A stretch of DNA of 64,000 nucleotides from Alphaproteobacteria bacterium (lineage in GTDB: Bacteria > Pseudomonadota > Alphaproteobacteria > Rhodospirillales > Rhodospirillaceae). Position numbers and translations under genes: made by a program. The stretch lies in NCBI GenBank assembly GCA_030835385.1, contig JAURPI010000019.1:50096-114095 (forward strand), in the 5' to 3' direction. The notes below the pieces were generated by a model. The model was not told where the DNA came from and did not search any database. It saw only the letters and a list, made by a program, of their open reading frames with translations. Numbering within the stretch: position 1 is the first letter of the stretch; the number at the start of each line of letters is the position of its first letter. Positions 37,156 to 46,232 of the stretch are shown here, one piece after another.

Positions 37156-37521
37156 TTAAGCTTCTTCTGACGGCACTGCTGAGAAACTCTCCCCGCAACC
37201 GCATCGCCCTGTTTCATTCGGATTCGTAAAAACGAAACCGCTTTCCATTTTAGTTTCTTGATAATCCAACTCGGAACCAAGCAAGTACATGACGGCCATT
37301 GGATCAATAAAAAATTTGACGCCCTGCTCTTCTACAACGTCTTCGAACTTACCCTGCTCTTCAGCGTACTCAATTTTGTAAGCAAAGCCAGAGCAGCCCT
37401 TGCTCTCTATCCCCACCCGGATCCCAACAACAGGATGTTCAGCTTTTCCGATGAGATATGCTGCCCGTGCGACGGCCGCATCGGTGACGGTAATCGGTGC
37501 CGGTCTTTCCAAAGCAGTCAT
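37156..37521 (-). CDS. sufA: A-type Fe-S cluster carrier (SufA/IscA/ErpA family)
   Basis: The protein binds Fe-S clusters and passes them to target enzymes. It has 121 residues. The three cluster ligands are present: C43 (SKGCSGF), C107 and C109 (GRCGCGESF). It is the last gene of the suf operon, so the assignment as the SUF-linked carrier follows from context. Confidence 0.94.
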   Translation of the reverse strand: MTALERPAPITVTDAAVARAAYLIGKAEHPVVGIRVGIESKGCSGFAYKIEYAEEQGKFEDVVEEQGVKFFIDPMAVMYLLGSELDYQETKMESGFVFTNPNETGRCGCGESFSAVPSEEA

Positions 37522-37552
37522 TCTCTTCTCCCTGTGTTCAAGGGCCGGGACA

Positions 37553-37954
37553 CTAAAACATGTCCAGGGCTACACGCGCGACCTCAGACATATTCTCAGG
37601 CGTCCAGGGTGGATCCCAAGTAATCGTAACCGCAACCTCTCCTGTTCCTTTAGTTGCTGCGACAGCATCCGCAACTTCTCCCGGAAGCGTACCTGCAACT
37701 GGGCACGCTGGAGCCGTGAGTGTCATAGTCACATCAACGTTGCCACGATCACTTATGCTCATGTCATAGATCAGACCCAGATCATAAATGTTAACTGGAA
37801 TCTCAGGGTCGAAGACGCTACGCATTGCCTCGACAACCGCTGATTCTGTGGCCACATACTCAGCATCGTCAGGTAAGGCTGTTCCCCTTGACACAACATC
37901 ACCTTCCTCAGGCGGCTCTCCATCCATCGCCGGCATAGAATAGGGCGGCATCAT
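37553..37954 (-). CDS. sufT: SufT, DUF59/MIP18-family Fe-S assembly factor
   Basis: SufT supports maturation of Fe-S proteins when demand is high. It has 133 residues with an N-terminal Pro/acidic tail, then the MIP18 core: VFDPEIPVNIYDLGLIYDM, MTLTAPACPVAGTLP with the conserved Cys, and VTITWDPPWTPENMSEVAR. It lies between sufU and sufA on the same strand. Confidence 0.94.
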   Translation of the reverse strand: MMPPYSMPAMDGEPPEEGDVVSRGTALPDDAEYVATESAVVEAMRSVFDPEIPVNIYDLGLIYDMSISDRGNVDVTMTLTAPACPVAGTLPGEVADAVAATKGTGEVAVTITWDPPWTPENMSEVARVALDMF

Positions 37955-37989
37955 TTAGTCGCACTCCTTATCATTACGCTAAAACCTAC

Positions 37990-38487
37990 TTAACCCTCTG
38001 TCGTCGCACTATCGCTGCCATCTAGACATGACAACAACGTATGCCACGGCAAATTGGCGCACTTAAACCTTGCAGGAAACTGACGAACTCCGCTCAATGC
38101 GGTTAAGGGTTCTAATCTGGCGCCAAGGCCATCACCATACTCAGCTATAAACTGGTCCGGCGACAATTCTTCCTTACACAACTTTGCAACCGCCTGAATC
38201 AGTTTTCTTACATCATCCGTTCGAAGACCTCTCACGGCCTCTGTCATCATTGAAGCTGACGCGATGGAGATCGCGCACCCCTTACCATCAAACTTCAAAT
38301 CCAATACTTGCCCTTCATCGTCTATTGCCACAGTGACAGTCACTCTATCACCACACAAAGGGTTCTTTCCTTCGCTTCTACAATCATGCTGCTCAACAAC
38401 GCCTGCATTGCGTGGGGATTTGCCGTGATCCAGTATTATTTTCTGGTACAGCGAGAGAATATCCTCATCTTTTTCCGCCGCCTGCAT
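37990..38487 (-). CDS. sufU: SufU sulfurtransfer scaffold for SufS
   Basis: SufU is a zinc-bound sulfur acceptor that takes persulfide sulfur from SufS. It has 165 residues from the ATG at 38487. The zinc ligands are visible: C45 and D47 (PLCGD), C71 (GKGCAIS) and C143 (FKCANLPW). The upstream frame is open but overlaps sufS, and the family start MQAAEKDEDILSLYQ fits. It overlaps the sufS stop by 1 bp (TAATG). SufU replaces SufE in this operon. Confidence 0.95.
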   Translation of the reverse strand: MQAAEKDEDILSLYQKIILDHGKSPRNAGVVEQHDCRSEGKNPLCGDRVTVTVAIDDEGQVLDLKFDGKGCAISIASASMMTEAVRGLRTDDVRKLIQAVAKLCKEELSPDQFIAEYGDGLGARLEPLTALSGVRQFPARFKCANLPWHTLLSCLDGSDSATTEG

Positions 38488-39743
38488 TAGCACAATATCT
38501 CTCGTGCATGACCCAAAGCATCGATGAGCACATCCACTTCTTCTCGCGTATTGTACATTCCAAATGACGCGCGAACTGTTGCCGTAACGCCAAATCGATC
38601 CATCAAGGGCTGTGCACAATGGTGACCTGCACGCACACATACGCCCGAACGATCCAATATTGTCGCGAGATCATGTGGATGCGCCCCTTCCAGCACGAAA
38701 GAAACTGCTGCCGCCTTTTTCTCGGCCGTCCCTATAAGTCGGATGCTGTTGAGCGTCTGAAGTTGCTCAGTTGCGTACACCAGTAAATCATTCTCGTGCG
38801 CCGCGATATCTGTTCGATCAAAACCTGAAATGTATTCTATTGCTGCGCCAAGGCCGACAGCCGGCACGATAGGAGGCGTACCAGCCTCAAATTTGGCCGG
38901 TAATTCTGCCCATTCACTACGCTCAAACGTGACGTTACTGATCATCTCTCCACCACCTTGATAAGGCGGCATCGCGTTGAGCATATCCTCTTTTCCGTAC
39001 AAAACTCCAATACCGTTCGGACCATACAATTTGTGGCCAGAGAAGGCATAAAAGTCACAGTCCAAGTCTTGGACATCGACTGGTTCGTGAGCAATACCTT
39101 GGCACCCATCGATCAGCACCTTGGCGCCTATGGCATGAGCCGCAGCAGTAATCTCTTTTATAGGTAGTAACGTTCCTAACGCATTAGATATATGAGCGAC
39201 TGCGACTAATTTTGTTTTCTTTGATAAGGCAGCCGCGACATCATTCAGCGAGACGTCGCCCTCATCAGAAACGGGGACCACTTTCAGAACGATGCCGCAC
39301 TGGTCGCGCAATAATTGCCACGGAATAATGTTAGAGTGGTGCTCTAGACCTGTAATTACAACTTCATCTCCAGCTTCAAGGGTTCTACCAAATGTGGCGG
39401 AAACCAAATTAATCGCTTCTGTAGCCCCTTTCGTGAAAACAACCTCACGGTCTGTCGTAGCGTTAATAAACTGACGTACTTTTTCTCTAGCCAATTCATA
39501 TTTGCTCGTTAGCGCTTCGCTTAAAGAATATGCACCACGGTGCACATTGGCGTATTCATGCTCATACTGATATCGAATCACATCTATAACGGCCTGAGGC
39601 TTTTGAGCAGACGCCGCGCTGTCTAAGTACGTAAGTGGCTTGTTATGAACAGTCCTGCTGAGAATCGGGAAATCCCGCCTCACCAAGTCCAAATCAAACA
39701 CACGTGTTTCACTCTTCTCTGCGTCATGGGCAAGTGCGCTCAT
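38487..39743 (-). CDS. sufS: Cysteine desulfurase SufS
   Basis: SufS is a PLP enzyme that takes sulfur from cysteine and hands it to SufU as a persulfide. It has 418 residues. The PLP lysine is K238 (AFSGHKLYGPNG). The active-site Cys is C376 (RAGHHCAQPLM), on a short loop typical of SufS (group II). Both ends overlap neighbouring suf genes: 4 bp with sufD and 1 bp with sufU. Confidence 0.97.
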   Translation of the reverse strand: MSALAHDAEKSETRVFDLDLVRRDFPILSRTVHNKPLTYLDSAASAQKPQAVIDVIRYQYEHEYANVHRGAYSLSEALTSKYELAREKVRQFINATTDREVVFTKGATEAINLVSATFGRTLEAGDEVVITGLEHHSNIIPWQLLRDQCGIVLKVVPVSDEGDVSLNDVAAALSKKTKLVAVAHISNALGTLLPIKEITAAAHAIGAKVLIDGCQGIAHEPVDVQDLDCDFYAFSGHKLYGPNGIGVLYGKEDMLNAMPPYQGGGEMISNVTFERSEWAELPAKFEAGTPPIVPAVGLGAAIEYISGFDRTDIAAHENDLLVYATEQLQTLNSIRLIGTAEKKAAAVSFVLEGAHPHDLATILDRSGVCVRAGHHCAQPLMDRFGVTATVRASFGMYNTREEVDVLIDALGHAREILC

Positions 39744-41089
39744 AATTCACCCACTGATAGTATTTTTTGCTTGGCGAGCCACGTCTTAACCATGTCTAAA
39801 ACCAATACTCGCGCCGATTCATTGGATATTTTGAACACGACATCATCTAGAAATCCCTCAACCAGAAGGGCGCGAGCAGTCATCTCATCAATCCCTCTAC
39901 TCATAAGGTAAAAGATGTGCTCGGGATTCATTTCTCCAGTTGTTGCACCGTGTGCGCACTGCACATCATCTGCGTAGATCTCTAGCTCAGGCTTGCAATC
40001 AACTTCCGGGCCACGGTCCAATAACAAAGCCTTATGAAGTTGCCGACCGTCTGTTCTCTGTGCATCGCGAGCGACATGAATACGGCCTTGAAATACGCCA
40101 CGGGTATCACCTGCTAACACACCTTTGATTGTTTGATTGGATATTGTCTCAGGAGCGAGATGTAAGATTTCAGATGAAATATCGCTATGCTGCTTACCAG
40201 AAAGACCGTAGGCGCCATCCACAGTCGCCGCTGCACCATCGCCTTCGAGGCGAACTTGAATCTCGCGGCGTACCAAGCGGCCGCTCAGAGACAAGATAAA
40301 AGATTCATACTTTGCACTCTTCTCAACAGAAACGGCGGTTCGACCGAGATGAAATGCATCGCTGTCCTCGCTCGCTGTCGTGTAATGATTAAGAACAGCT
40401 CGTTCACCAAGTAAAATCTCAGTTGCCGAATTGGATAGATACGGCTGTCCTGGAAGTCCGATATGACTTTCAACAACAGTCGCTCGCGCGCCAGCCTCCA
40501 GCACGATTTCAATTCGAGGATGGAATGCACACGGCACTGAACCAGAAGCGCCAATTGAAATGAACTGGACTGGTCGATCTAGATGAACATCACTGGCAAG
40601 GTGGATAACAGCCCCCTGCTCCATAAAGCCGGTATTCATCGCCGCTGTAAAAGATTTATCAGGCTCCATGACAGAGCCGAGCACGTTCCTTAAAGACTCG
40701 GGGCTCGAGTTTATAACATCAGAAAAAGGGTTAAGAGCTACCCCAATCCCCAGATCATCGAATTCATCCGACAAATCTCCTCTGAACACGCCGTTGACGA
40801 ACACGACTTTAATCGCATTTTCTAAGATTGGTGCAACAAGAGGAATACACGAAACATCAACATCATCGACTTTTTTCGCTGGTATGAAGGGCGTATTAGC
40901 AACCGCATTGAGTGAAGTATATTTCCACGCTTCAGTCTTTGGCCCCGGAATGCCATTGGCTCCGAGAATAGCGCGGGATGTTTGCCTCAATCCGTCGACC
41001 CACGACTCTTTGGCGCCGGGTAATGCGCCTGCAGCGTTGGCGTAAGTATCATCAAAAGCCATTTGCACATCCAACTTACGAGCGGTCAT
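39740..41089 (-). CDS. sufD: SufD subunit of the SufBCD Fe-S scaffold
   Basis: SufD pairs with SufB and the ATPase SufC to build clusters. From the ATG at 41089 it has 449 residues; a longer in-frame extension would run into sufC. Motifs include KTEAWKYTSLNAVANTPF, the beta-helix core and C-terminal CAHGATTGEMNPEHIFYLMSRG. It starts 13 bp after sufC. Confidence 0.95.
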   Translation of the reverse strand: MTARKLDVQMAFDDTYANAAGALPGAKESWVDGLRQTSRAILGANGIPGPKTEAWKYTSLNAVANTPFIPAKKVDDVDVSCIPLVAPILENAIKVVFVNGVFRGDLSDEFDDLGIGVALNPFSDVINSSPESLRNVLGSVMEPDKSFTAAMNTGFMEQGAVIHLASDVHLDRPVQFISIGASGSVPCAFHPRIEIVLEAGARATVVESHIGLPGQPYLSNSATEILLGERAVLNHYTTASEDSDAFHLGRTAVSVEKSAKYESFILSLSGRLVRREIQVRLEGDGAAATVDGAYGLSGKQHSDISSEILHLAPETISNQTIKGVLAGDTRGVFQGRIHVARDAQRTDGRQLHKALLLDRGPEVDCKPELEIYADDVQCAHGATTGEMNPEHIFYLMSRGIDEMTARALLVEGFLDDVVFKISNESARVLVLDMVKTWLAKQKILSVGEL

Positions 41090-41102
41090 CGTCTTCACCG
41101 CC

Positions 41103-41861
41103 TTAAGCTGCTTCATTCTCTTCGAAGCGAGCATAGCCCTCTGCCTCCAAGAGCTCCGCGAGCGATTTGTCGCCGCTTTCGACGATTCGCCCACCAACCA
41201 GAACATGTACATAATCTGGAACGATGTAAGACAGCAGCCTTTGGTAGTGTGTGATAAGCAAAAAGGTTCTATCGGGATTACGCAGAGCATTTACTCCGCC
41301 AGACACAACTTTGAGTGCGTCAATGTCTAGGCCAGAATCAGTTTCATCAAGCACGGCAAAGCGCGGATCGAGCAGGCTCATCTGCAAGACCTCAGCTCTC
41401 TTTTTCTCACCGCCGGAAAAGCCAACGTTGAGTGGGCGCTTAATCATCTCATAGGGAATTTCGAGGTCTTTGGTCTTGCTCTTGATCAGATTGAGAAATT
41501 CCATCGCGTCTATTTCATCGAGACCCTGTTCACGGCGCTTCGCATTGAGCGCCGCCTTCAAAAAAGTCGACGTTGCAACGCCGGGAATTTCCATAGGGTA
41601 TTGGAAGGCTAGAAATACACCGGCTCGGGCTCTTTCATCTGCCTCCATTTCAAGCAAGTTTTTGCCATCAAATAAGACCGTACCCTGCGTGACCTCGTAG
41701 CCGTCTCTGCCGGCTAGAACGTAAGAGAGAGTACTCTTACCAGTTCCGTTTGGCCCCATGATCGCGTGAACCTCGCCACCGTTCATGGCCAAATCAATTC
41801 CTTTGAGAATCTCTTTGCCGTCTACAGATACGTGAAGATCATTTATTTCGATAAGTGACAT
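41103..41861 (-). CDS. sufC: SufC ATPase of the SufBCD complex
   Basis: SufC is an ABC-type ATPase that remodels the SufBD scaffold. It has 252 residues. Visible are Walker A (GPNGTGKST), the signature FSGGEKKR and Walker B FAVLDETDSGLD, with the H-loop in LLITHYQRLL. It lies between sufB and sufD on the same strand. Confidence 0.97.
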   Translation of the reverse strand: MSLIEINDLHVSVDGKEILKGIDLAMNGGEVHAIMGPNGTGKSTLSYVLAGRDGYEVTQGTVLFDGKNLLEMEADERARAGVFLAFQYPMEIPGVATSTFLKAALNAKRREQGLDEIDAMEFLNLIKSKTKDLEIPYEMIKRPLNVGFSGGEKKRAEVLQMSLLDPRFAVLDETDSGLDIDALKVVSGGVNALRNPDRTFLLITHYQRLLSYIVPDYVHVLVGGRIVESGDKSLAELLEAEGYARFEENEAA

Positions 41862-41891
41862 TTTAATTCTTCTTCTAAAACGGTCGGGCGA

Positions 41892-43346
41892 CTAGCCGAC
41901 GCTTCCTTCCAGACTAATGCCGACCAGCTTCTGTGCTTCGACCGCAAATTCCATGGGCAATGTCTGCAACACCTCTTTGCAAAATCCGTTCACGATAAGC
42001 GAAATGGCCTCTTCTGAATTTAGTCCGCGTTGCTGGCAATAAAACAACTGTTCGTCACTGATCTTTGACGTCGTCGCTTCATGCTCCGTCTGAGCGGTCG
42101 GGTTGCGGCTTTCTATGTAGGGTACTGTATGGGCGCCGCATTGATTACCGATCAGCAAGCTATCGCACTGGGTAAAGTTTCGCGCACCTTCAGCTTTAGG
42201 CTGGATACGAACCAACCCTCTGTAGGTGCTGTTCGACCGTCCTGCTGATATTCCCTTGGCAATAATTTTTGACTTTGTGTTCTTGCCCAGGTGAATCATC
42301 TTGGTCCCGGTATCAGCTTGCTGGCGGTTGTTGGTTATTGCAACCGAATAGAACTCACCACTCGAGTTATCACCTTGCAGAATACAACTTGGATATTTCC
42401 ACGTAATCGCAGATCCCGTTTCGACTTGCGTCCACATGACTTTGGAGTTTTTTCCGCGGCACGCAGCGCGCTTCGTCACAAAATTGTAGATACCGCCCTT
42501 ACCGTCCCCATCACCTGGGTACCAGTTCTGAACTGTTGAGTACTTAATCTCTGAATCGTCGAGAGCTACCAGCTCTACGACAGCGGCATGAAGTTGATTT
42601 TCATCCCGTTGAGGCGCGGTGCACCCCTCCAAATAACTCACATATGAGCCTTCATCAGCAATGATTAGCGTTCTCTCAAATTGGCCCGTATTTTTCTCGT
42701 TGATGCGGAAATATGTCGACAATTCCATCGGGCAGCGTAGCCCTTTTGGCACATATACAAATGATCCGTCGGTGAAGACGGCACAGTTCAATGTTGCAAA
42801 ATAGTTGTCGCTGTAGGGAACAACCGACCCAAGGTATTTTTTTACAAGATCGGGGTGCTCTTTAATGGCTTCTGACATTGAACAGAAGATCACGCCGAGT
42901 TCATTGAGTTTCTTTTTATAAGTTGTGGCTACCGATACACTGTCAAAAACAGCGTCAACCGCTACCCCGGCAAGCATTTCTTGCTCACGTAGAGGTATGC
43001 CGAGCTTGTCATAAGTTTCGAGCAACTTCGGGTCGACTTCATCAAGACTTTTCGGTCCCTCTCCTATGTTGGGAGCGGCATAATAATAAGAATCTTGATA
43101 GTCGATCTTAGGATAATCGAGTTTCGCCCAATCTGGTTCCTGGTCTTCTTGGGTCAGCCATAGTCGGAATGCCTTCAAACGCCATTCCAACATCCATTCT
43201 GGCTCTTCTTTCTTAGCGGAAATAAAGCGAACGATATCCTCATTGAGCCCTTTCGGGGCCATGTCGGATTCGATATTCGTTTCCCAGCCGTACTTGTATT
43301 TCTCGACATCGCGGACAGCATCGACGGTTTGTTGGGTCGCCGCCAT
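41892..43346 (-). CDS. sufB: SufB scaffold subunit
   Basis: SufB is the main scaffold on which Fe-S clusters are built. It has 484 residues, the normal length. Conserved blocks are FKLWL-type N-terminus ([19 protein letters not shown]), [22 protein letters not shown] with the conserved Cys, and [20 protein letters not shown]. It begins 2 bp after the regulator gene sufR. Confidence 0.97.
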   Translation of the reverse strand: MAATQQTVDAVRDVEKYKYGWETNIESDMAPKGLNEDIVRFISAKKEEPEWMLEWRLKAFRLWLTQEDQEPDWAKLDYPKIDYQDSYYYAAPNIGEGPKSLDEVDPKLLETYDKLGIPLREQEMLAGVAVDAVFDSVSVATTYKKKLNELGVIFCSMSEAIKEHPDLVKKYLGSVVPYSDNYFATLNCAVFTDGSFVYVPKGLRCPMELSTYFRINEKNTGQFERTLIIADEGSYVSYLEGCTAPQRDENQLHAAVVELVALDDSEIKYSTVQNWYPGDGDGKGGIYNFVTKRAACRGKNSKVMWTQVETGSAITWKYPSCILQGDNSSGEFYSVAITNNRQQADTGTKMIHLGKNTKSKIIAKGISAGRSNSTYRGLVRIQPKAEGARNFTQCDSLLIGNQCGAHTVPYIESRNPTAQTEHEATTSKISDEQLFYCQQRGLNSEEAISLIVNGFCKEVLQTLPMEFAVEAQKLVGISLEGSVG

Positions 43347-43348
43347 GT

Positions 43349-43834
43349 CTAACTCACCTGCTCAGACTGCACAGTAGTCGCACCGCCAACAGACGAAGTA
43401 TTATCCGGTGGGAAAACATGACCAGCAATCTCGAGGTCAGTAATCATTTCTGCTAACGTTACGTCACGCAGCGCCCCAGTGACAGCACTGTTAACCCTGT
43501 TCCACTTGCCACTTGCCGGGCATAATTTTTCGTAGGAGCAATGCTCCTCAGATGTATCAACACATGCCGTCAGCGCAATTGGTCCTTCAACCGCCTCAAT
43601 AACGTCGGCAATCGTCGTTTGATCGGCTGGTCTACTCAGACTATAGCCGCCTCTGACGCCGCGATGGGAAGCGACCAATCCAGACTTAACGAGGTGCTTC
43701 ATCAGCTTGGCAACGGTCGGCAATGGAATGCCGGTATTCTCAGAAATCGCCTGGGTCGGCCTTATCAAGCCACTTATCGCCATATCGATAAGCACCACTG
43801 TGGCGTAGTCTGTTAACTTATTGACTTTAAACAC
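43349..43834 (-). CDS. sufR: Rrf2-family Fe-S-sensing repressor of the suf operon
   Basis: This regulator has 161 residues with an N-terminal winged HTH ([20 protein letters not shown]) and a wing RGGYSL. Three Cys, C91, C99 and C105 ([16 protein letters not shown]), can hold an Fe-S cluster. It starts with GTG preceded by GAGGCG. As the first gene of the operon it most likely autoregulates suf expression by cluster status. The symbol is used for the suf-linked Rrf2 regulator, not the cyanobacterial DeoR-type SufR. Confidence 0.9.
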   Translation of the reverse strand: MFKVNKLTDYATVVLIDMAISGLIRPTQAISENTGIPLPTVAKLMKHLVKSGLVASHRGVRGGYSLSRPADQTTIADVIEAVEGPIALTACVDTSEEHCSYEKLCPASGKWNRVNSAVTGALRDVTLAEMITDLEIAGHVFPPDNTSSVGGATTVQSEQVS

Positions 43835-43856
43835 AAATTTTACGCCTCAAAAGCAG

Positions 43857-43869
43857 GACTAAAATAGTC
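43857..43869 (-). promoter_or_regulatory. Inverted repeat upstream of sufR, candidate operator
   Basis: GACTA and TAGTC form a perfect inverted repeat around AAA. It lies 22-35 bp upstream of the sufR start, where an autoregulating Rrf2 repressor would bind. It is the only such palindrome in the intergenic stretch. Confidence 0.45.
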
Positions 43870-43896
43870 TAGTTTCAGTAGAGTCTTTAGTTAAGG

Positions 43897-44640
43897 ATGC
43901 CGACAATTTCAAGGGTGGAAGCGGGTTTCCCACCGATTAAAGTGAACAGACCGATTGATCACCCAACTCTTATTATTTCGGCCGAACCCATGTTCCAGCA
44001 GCCTCTTATCCGAGGCGCAAGGGAATAGGTAGGTCGAAATACTCTACACATTGAGTCAGCTGACACACTTGACGACCTAAACTCTAAGCTCGACCAAGTT
44101 TCAAATCCTGCATGCCTCGCTGCATTTTGTTCAGGAATTATAGTTCCGCCGACTGCACTCAATCGCTTTGATGCCGGTGCCCACAACTTTCACCCTGGCC
44201 CGCCAGAATACCCCGGACTCTTTCCTTCCTGTTTTGCGATTTATGATGATGCCCAGATTTTTGGCGCCACGGCCCATGTGATGACGGAGAATATTGATGA
44301 AGGTGACATAGTCGGTGTTGAAAGATTCGCGATGCCGGAAAGCGCGGATCGAATGGCCCTCGATAAAATGGCGCTCGAAAATGTGACACGTCTGTTCAAC
44401 CAATCCCTCCCTCAGTTAATCGACTTTGACCGGGCAATTGTGCCCACAGGATATCACTGGGTTGGACAACCAAAGTCTTCGGAAGATTTCAGAGCCCTCT
44501 GCAAGCTTCCTAGTGACGTATCGGCAGATAAGTTTGAGCGGCGATATCGTGTAGCGGGAGAAGGCCCCAACCATGCCCTAACCATCACACTTTTTGGACA
44601 ATGTTTTAAAGTCGTCAGAGGCGGCGTAGCAGCGGGTTAA
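43897..44640 (+). pseudogene. Formyltransferase-family gene interrupted by an in-frame TAG
   Basis: The frame from ATG 43897 to the stop at 44638-44640 reads as one formyltransferase-like protein of about 247 residues, broken only by TAG at 44026-44028 (codon 44). Before the stop it reads LIISAEPMFQQPLIRGARE; after it VGRNTLHIESADTLDD, then FCSGIIVPP, NFHPGPPEYPG and FGATAHVMTENIDEGDIV, the formyl-folate-binding signature. No good start lies between the TAG and GTG 44278, which is past the signature motifs. It is most likely a recent nonsense pseudogene, less likely a sequencing error or readthrough. Confidence 0.75.
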
Positions 44641-44644
44641 GGTT

Positions 44645-45667
44645 CTAGCCTGGGTCTTGTTGACTTAGACATCGTGTTAATTCCGCCGCCAAACCTTGCA
44701 TTAATTCAAAATAGAGAAGCTTGCCGGGTTCATAGTTCATTCCCAATGGGTCAACCTCGCCTGTACTAACGTCGGCTGCCTCAGCGACTACACCCATGGT
44801 TTTAGGTGTAAACCCAGGTTCGGAGAGAAGGCACACGGAGCCGAGTTCTTTGACACGCTGGCGTATTTCAGACAATCGACGTGCGCTGGGCGCGCGGTCT
44901 GGTGTGATTGTAATTGCACCAACTGCATTCAGATTAAAGTATTGGTCAAAATACTGCAGGGCATCGTGAGATACCAAGAAAGGCATTTCCTGAACTGAAC
45001 TCAAAGTGTCACGAAGTTGTGTCTCCAACCCATCAATTTTCAGAAGCGCTTCTTCTGCGTTTAACTCATAAATCGACGCGTTTTTAGGGTCCGAATTTGA
45101 TAGCGCGCGGGCAACAGCGTCAATCACACCGCGTGCATTGTTGGGGTCCATCCAAATATGCCCGTCGTAATGACCATGATCGTGGTTATCTTTAGTATGA
45201 CCTTCATGCGCGTCATCATGCGCATCGTCATGCGCATGGTCATCATTATCGTGCTCATGGTCATTGTCGTGCTGATGCTCGTGGTCTTCCTCTACCATCC
45301 ATACACCACCCTCGCGATTTGGCAGTAAGGTCACCTGCTTTTCAACAGCGAGTTCAATGACCTCAGCATCTGCTGCCAGCGTTTTTAGTGGTCTCTCCAG
45401 AAACGTCTCTAGCGGCTCCCCAACCCACACAATTAGGTCGGCGTCGTTGATCGCCTTAGCGTCCGACGGAGTCAGGCTGTAGGAGTGGGGTGGCTGCCCC
45501 CCCTTCAGCAAAAGAACGGGCTCAGCAATTCCGTCCATTACCGTTGCTACCAGAGAATGAATCGGACGAACAGTGACCAGAACGCTGGGCGTTTCTGGTT
45601 GTGCGATAGCGGGTTGAGCAAGCCATAGCCCCGCCAATACCATCATGGAGTCACGCAGAATTCTCAT
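44645..45667 (-). CDS. znuA: Zinc ABC transporter substrate-binding protein
   Basis: ZnuA captures zinc in the periplasm for ZnuBC. It has 340 residues with a signal peptide (cleaved after PAIAQ). The zinc site His are in VRPIHSLVATVMDG, YDGHIWMDPNNARG and LVSHDALQYF. Between residues about 120 and 170 lies a flexible loop very rich in His and Asp, a common ZnuA zinc scavenger. It is divergent from zur-znuC-znuB with the Zur box between. Confidence 0.96.
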   Translation of the reverse strand: MRILRDSMMVLAGLWLAQPAIAQPETPSVLVTVRPIHSLVATVMDGIAEPVLLLKGGQPPHSYSLTPSDAKAINDADLIVWVGEPLETFLERPLKTLAADAEVIELAVEKQVTLLPNREGGVWMVEEDHEHQHDNDHEHDNDDHAHDDAHDDAHEGHTKDNHDHGHYDGHIWMDPNNARGVIDAVARALSNSDPKNASIYELNAEEALLKIDGLETQLRDTLSSVQEMPFLVSHDALQYFDQYFNLNAVGAITITPDRAPSARRLSEIRQRVKELGSVCLLSEPGFTPKTMGVVAEAADVSTGEVDPLGMNYEPGKLLYFELMQGLAAELTRCLSQQDPG

Positions 45668-45699
45668 ATTATGTCTTCAACAATCCGTCCCAATATGTT

Positions 45700-45716
45700 T
45701 TGTTATATCATAACAA
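45700..45716. promoter_or_regulatory. Zur operator in the znuA/zur divergent promoter
   Basis: The 17-bp sequence TTGTTATATCATAACAA is a perfect inverted repeat (7-3-7). It has the AT-rich GTTAT...ATAAC core of alphaproteobacterial Zur boxes. It lies 33 bp from the znuA start and 36 bp from the zur start, so one site could repress both arms. Confidence 0.75.
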
Positions 45717-45751
45717 TTTGTCAGCCTGTCTACAGGTAATTGGGTTCTACC

Positions 45752-46219
45752 ATGAGTTTTCCGGCGCCCCGACACGACCATGGTCGTTGTATCTCTGGAG
45801 CTCTTAAAACAGCGGAAGACAAGAGCCGTTCTCTCGGTCTTCGCCTAACCAAAACACGTCGAAAAGTCCTTGAGATATTGTGGCAAAGCCATAAACCCCT
45901 TGGCGCTTACGACATTTTAGATCTCCTGCAGGAAAACGGACGCCGTCCTGCACCAATGGTCGTATACAGGGCCTTAGATTTTCTTATCGAAGCAGGGCTC
46001 GCCCATCGATTATCTAGTCGTAATGCTTTTGTCGGCTGTTCGGGTCCAGATGATTATCATCAAGCTCAATTCCTAATCTGTGATCAATGTGGATCCGCTG
46101 CCGAGCTTGAAGCACGTCCAATAAAAAATGCGATTGAAGAAACAGCTACATCAGCAGGCTTTAGAGTCCAACACCACGTCATAGAAATTACGGGCATCTG
46201 CCCTAATTGTCAGAATTAG
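45752..46219 (+). CDS. zur: Zinc uptake regulator, Fur family
   Basis: Zur represses zinc uptake when zinc is abundant. From the ATG at 45752 it has 155 residues (a TTG at 45740 is possible). It has a winged-HTH (YDILDLLQENGRRPAPMVVYRALDFL) and the metal-site half with LICDQCGSAAEL and a C-terminal ICPNCQ, the two CxxC pairs for structural zinc. Position in the znu locus supports Zur rather than Fur. Confidence 0.92.
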   Translation: MSFPAPRHDHGRCISGALKTAEDKSRSLGLRLTKTRRKVLEILWQSHKPLGAYDILDLLQENGRRPAPMVVYRALDFLIEAGLAHRLSSRNAFVGCSGPDDYHQAQFLICDQCGSAAELEARPIKNAIEETATSAGFRVQHHVIEITGICPNCQN

Positions 46220-46232
46220 GCAGGCTTGCACA

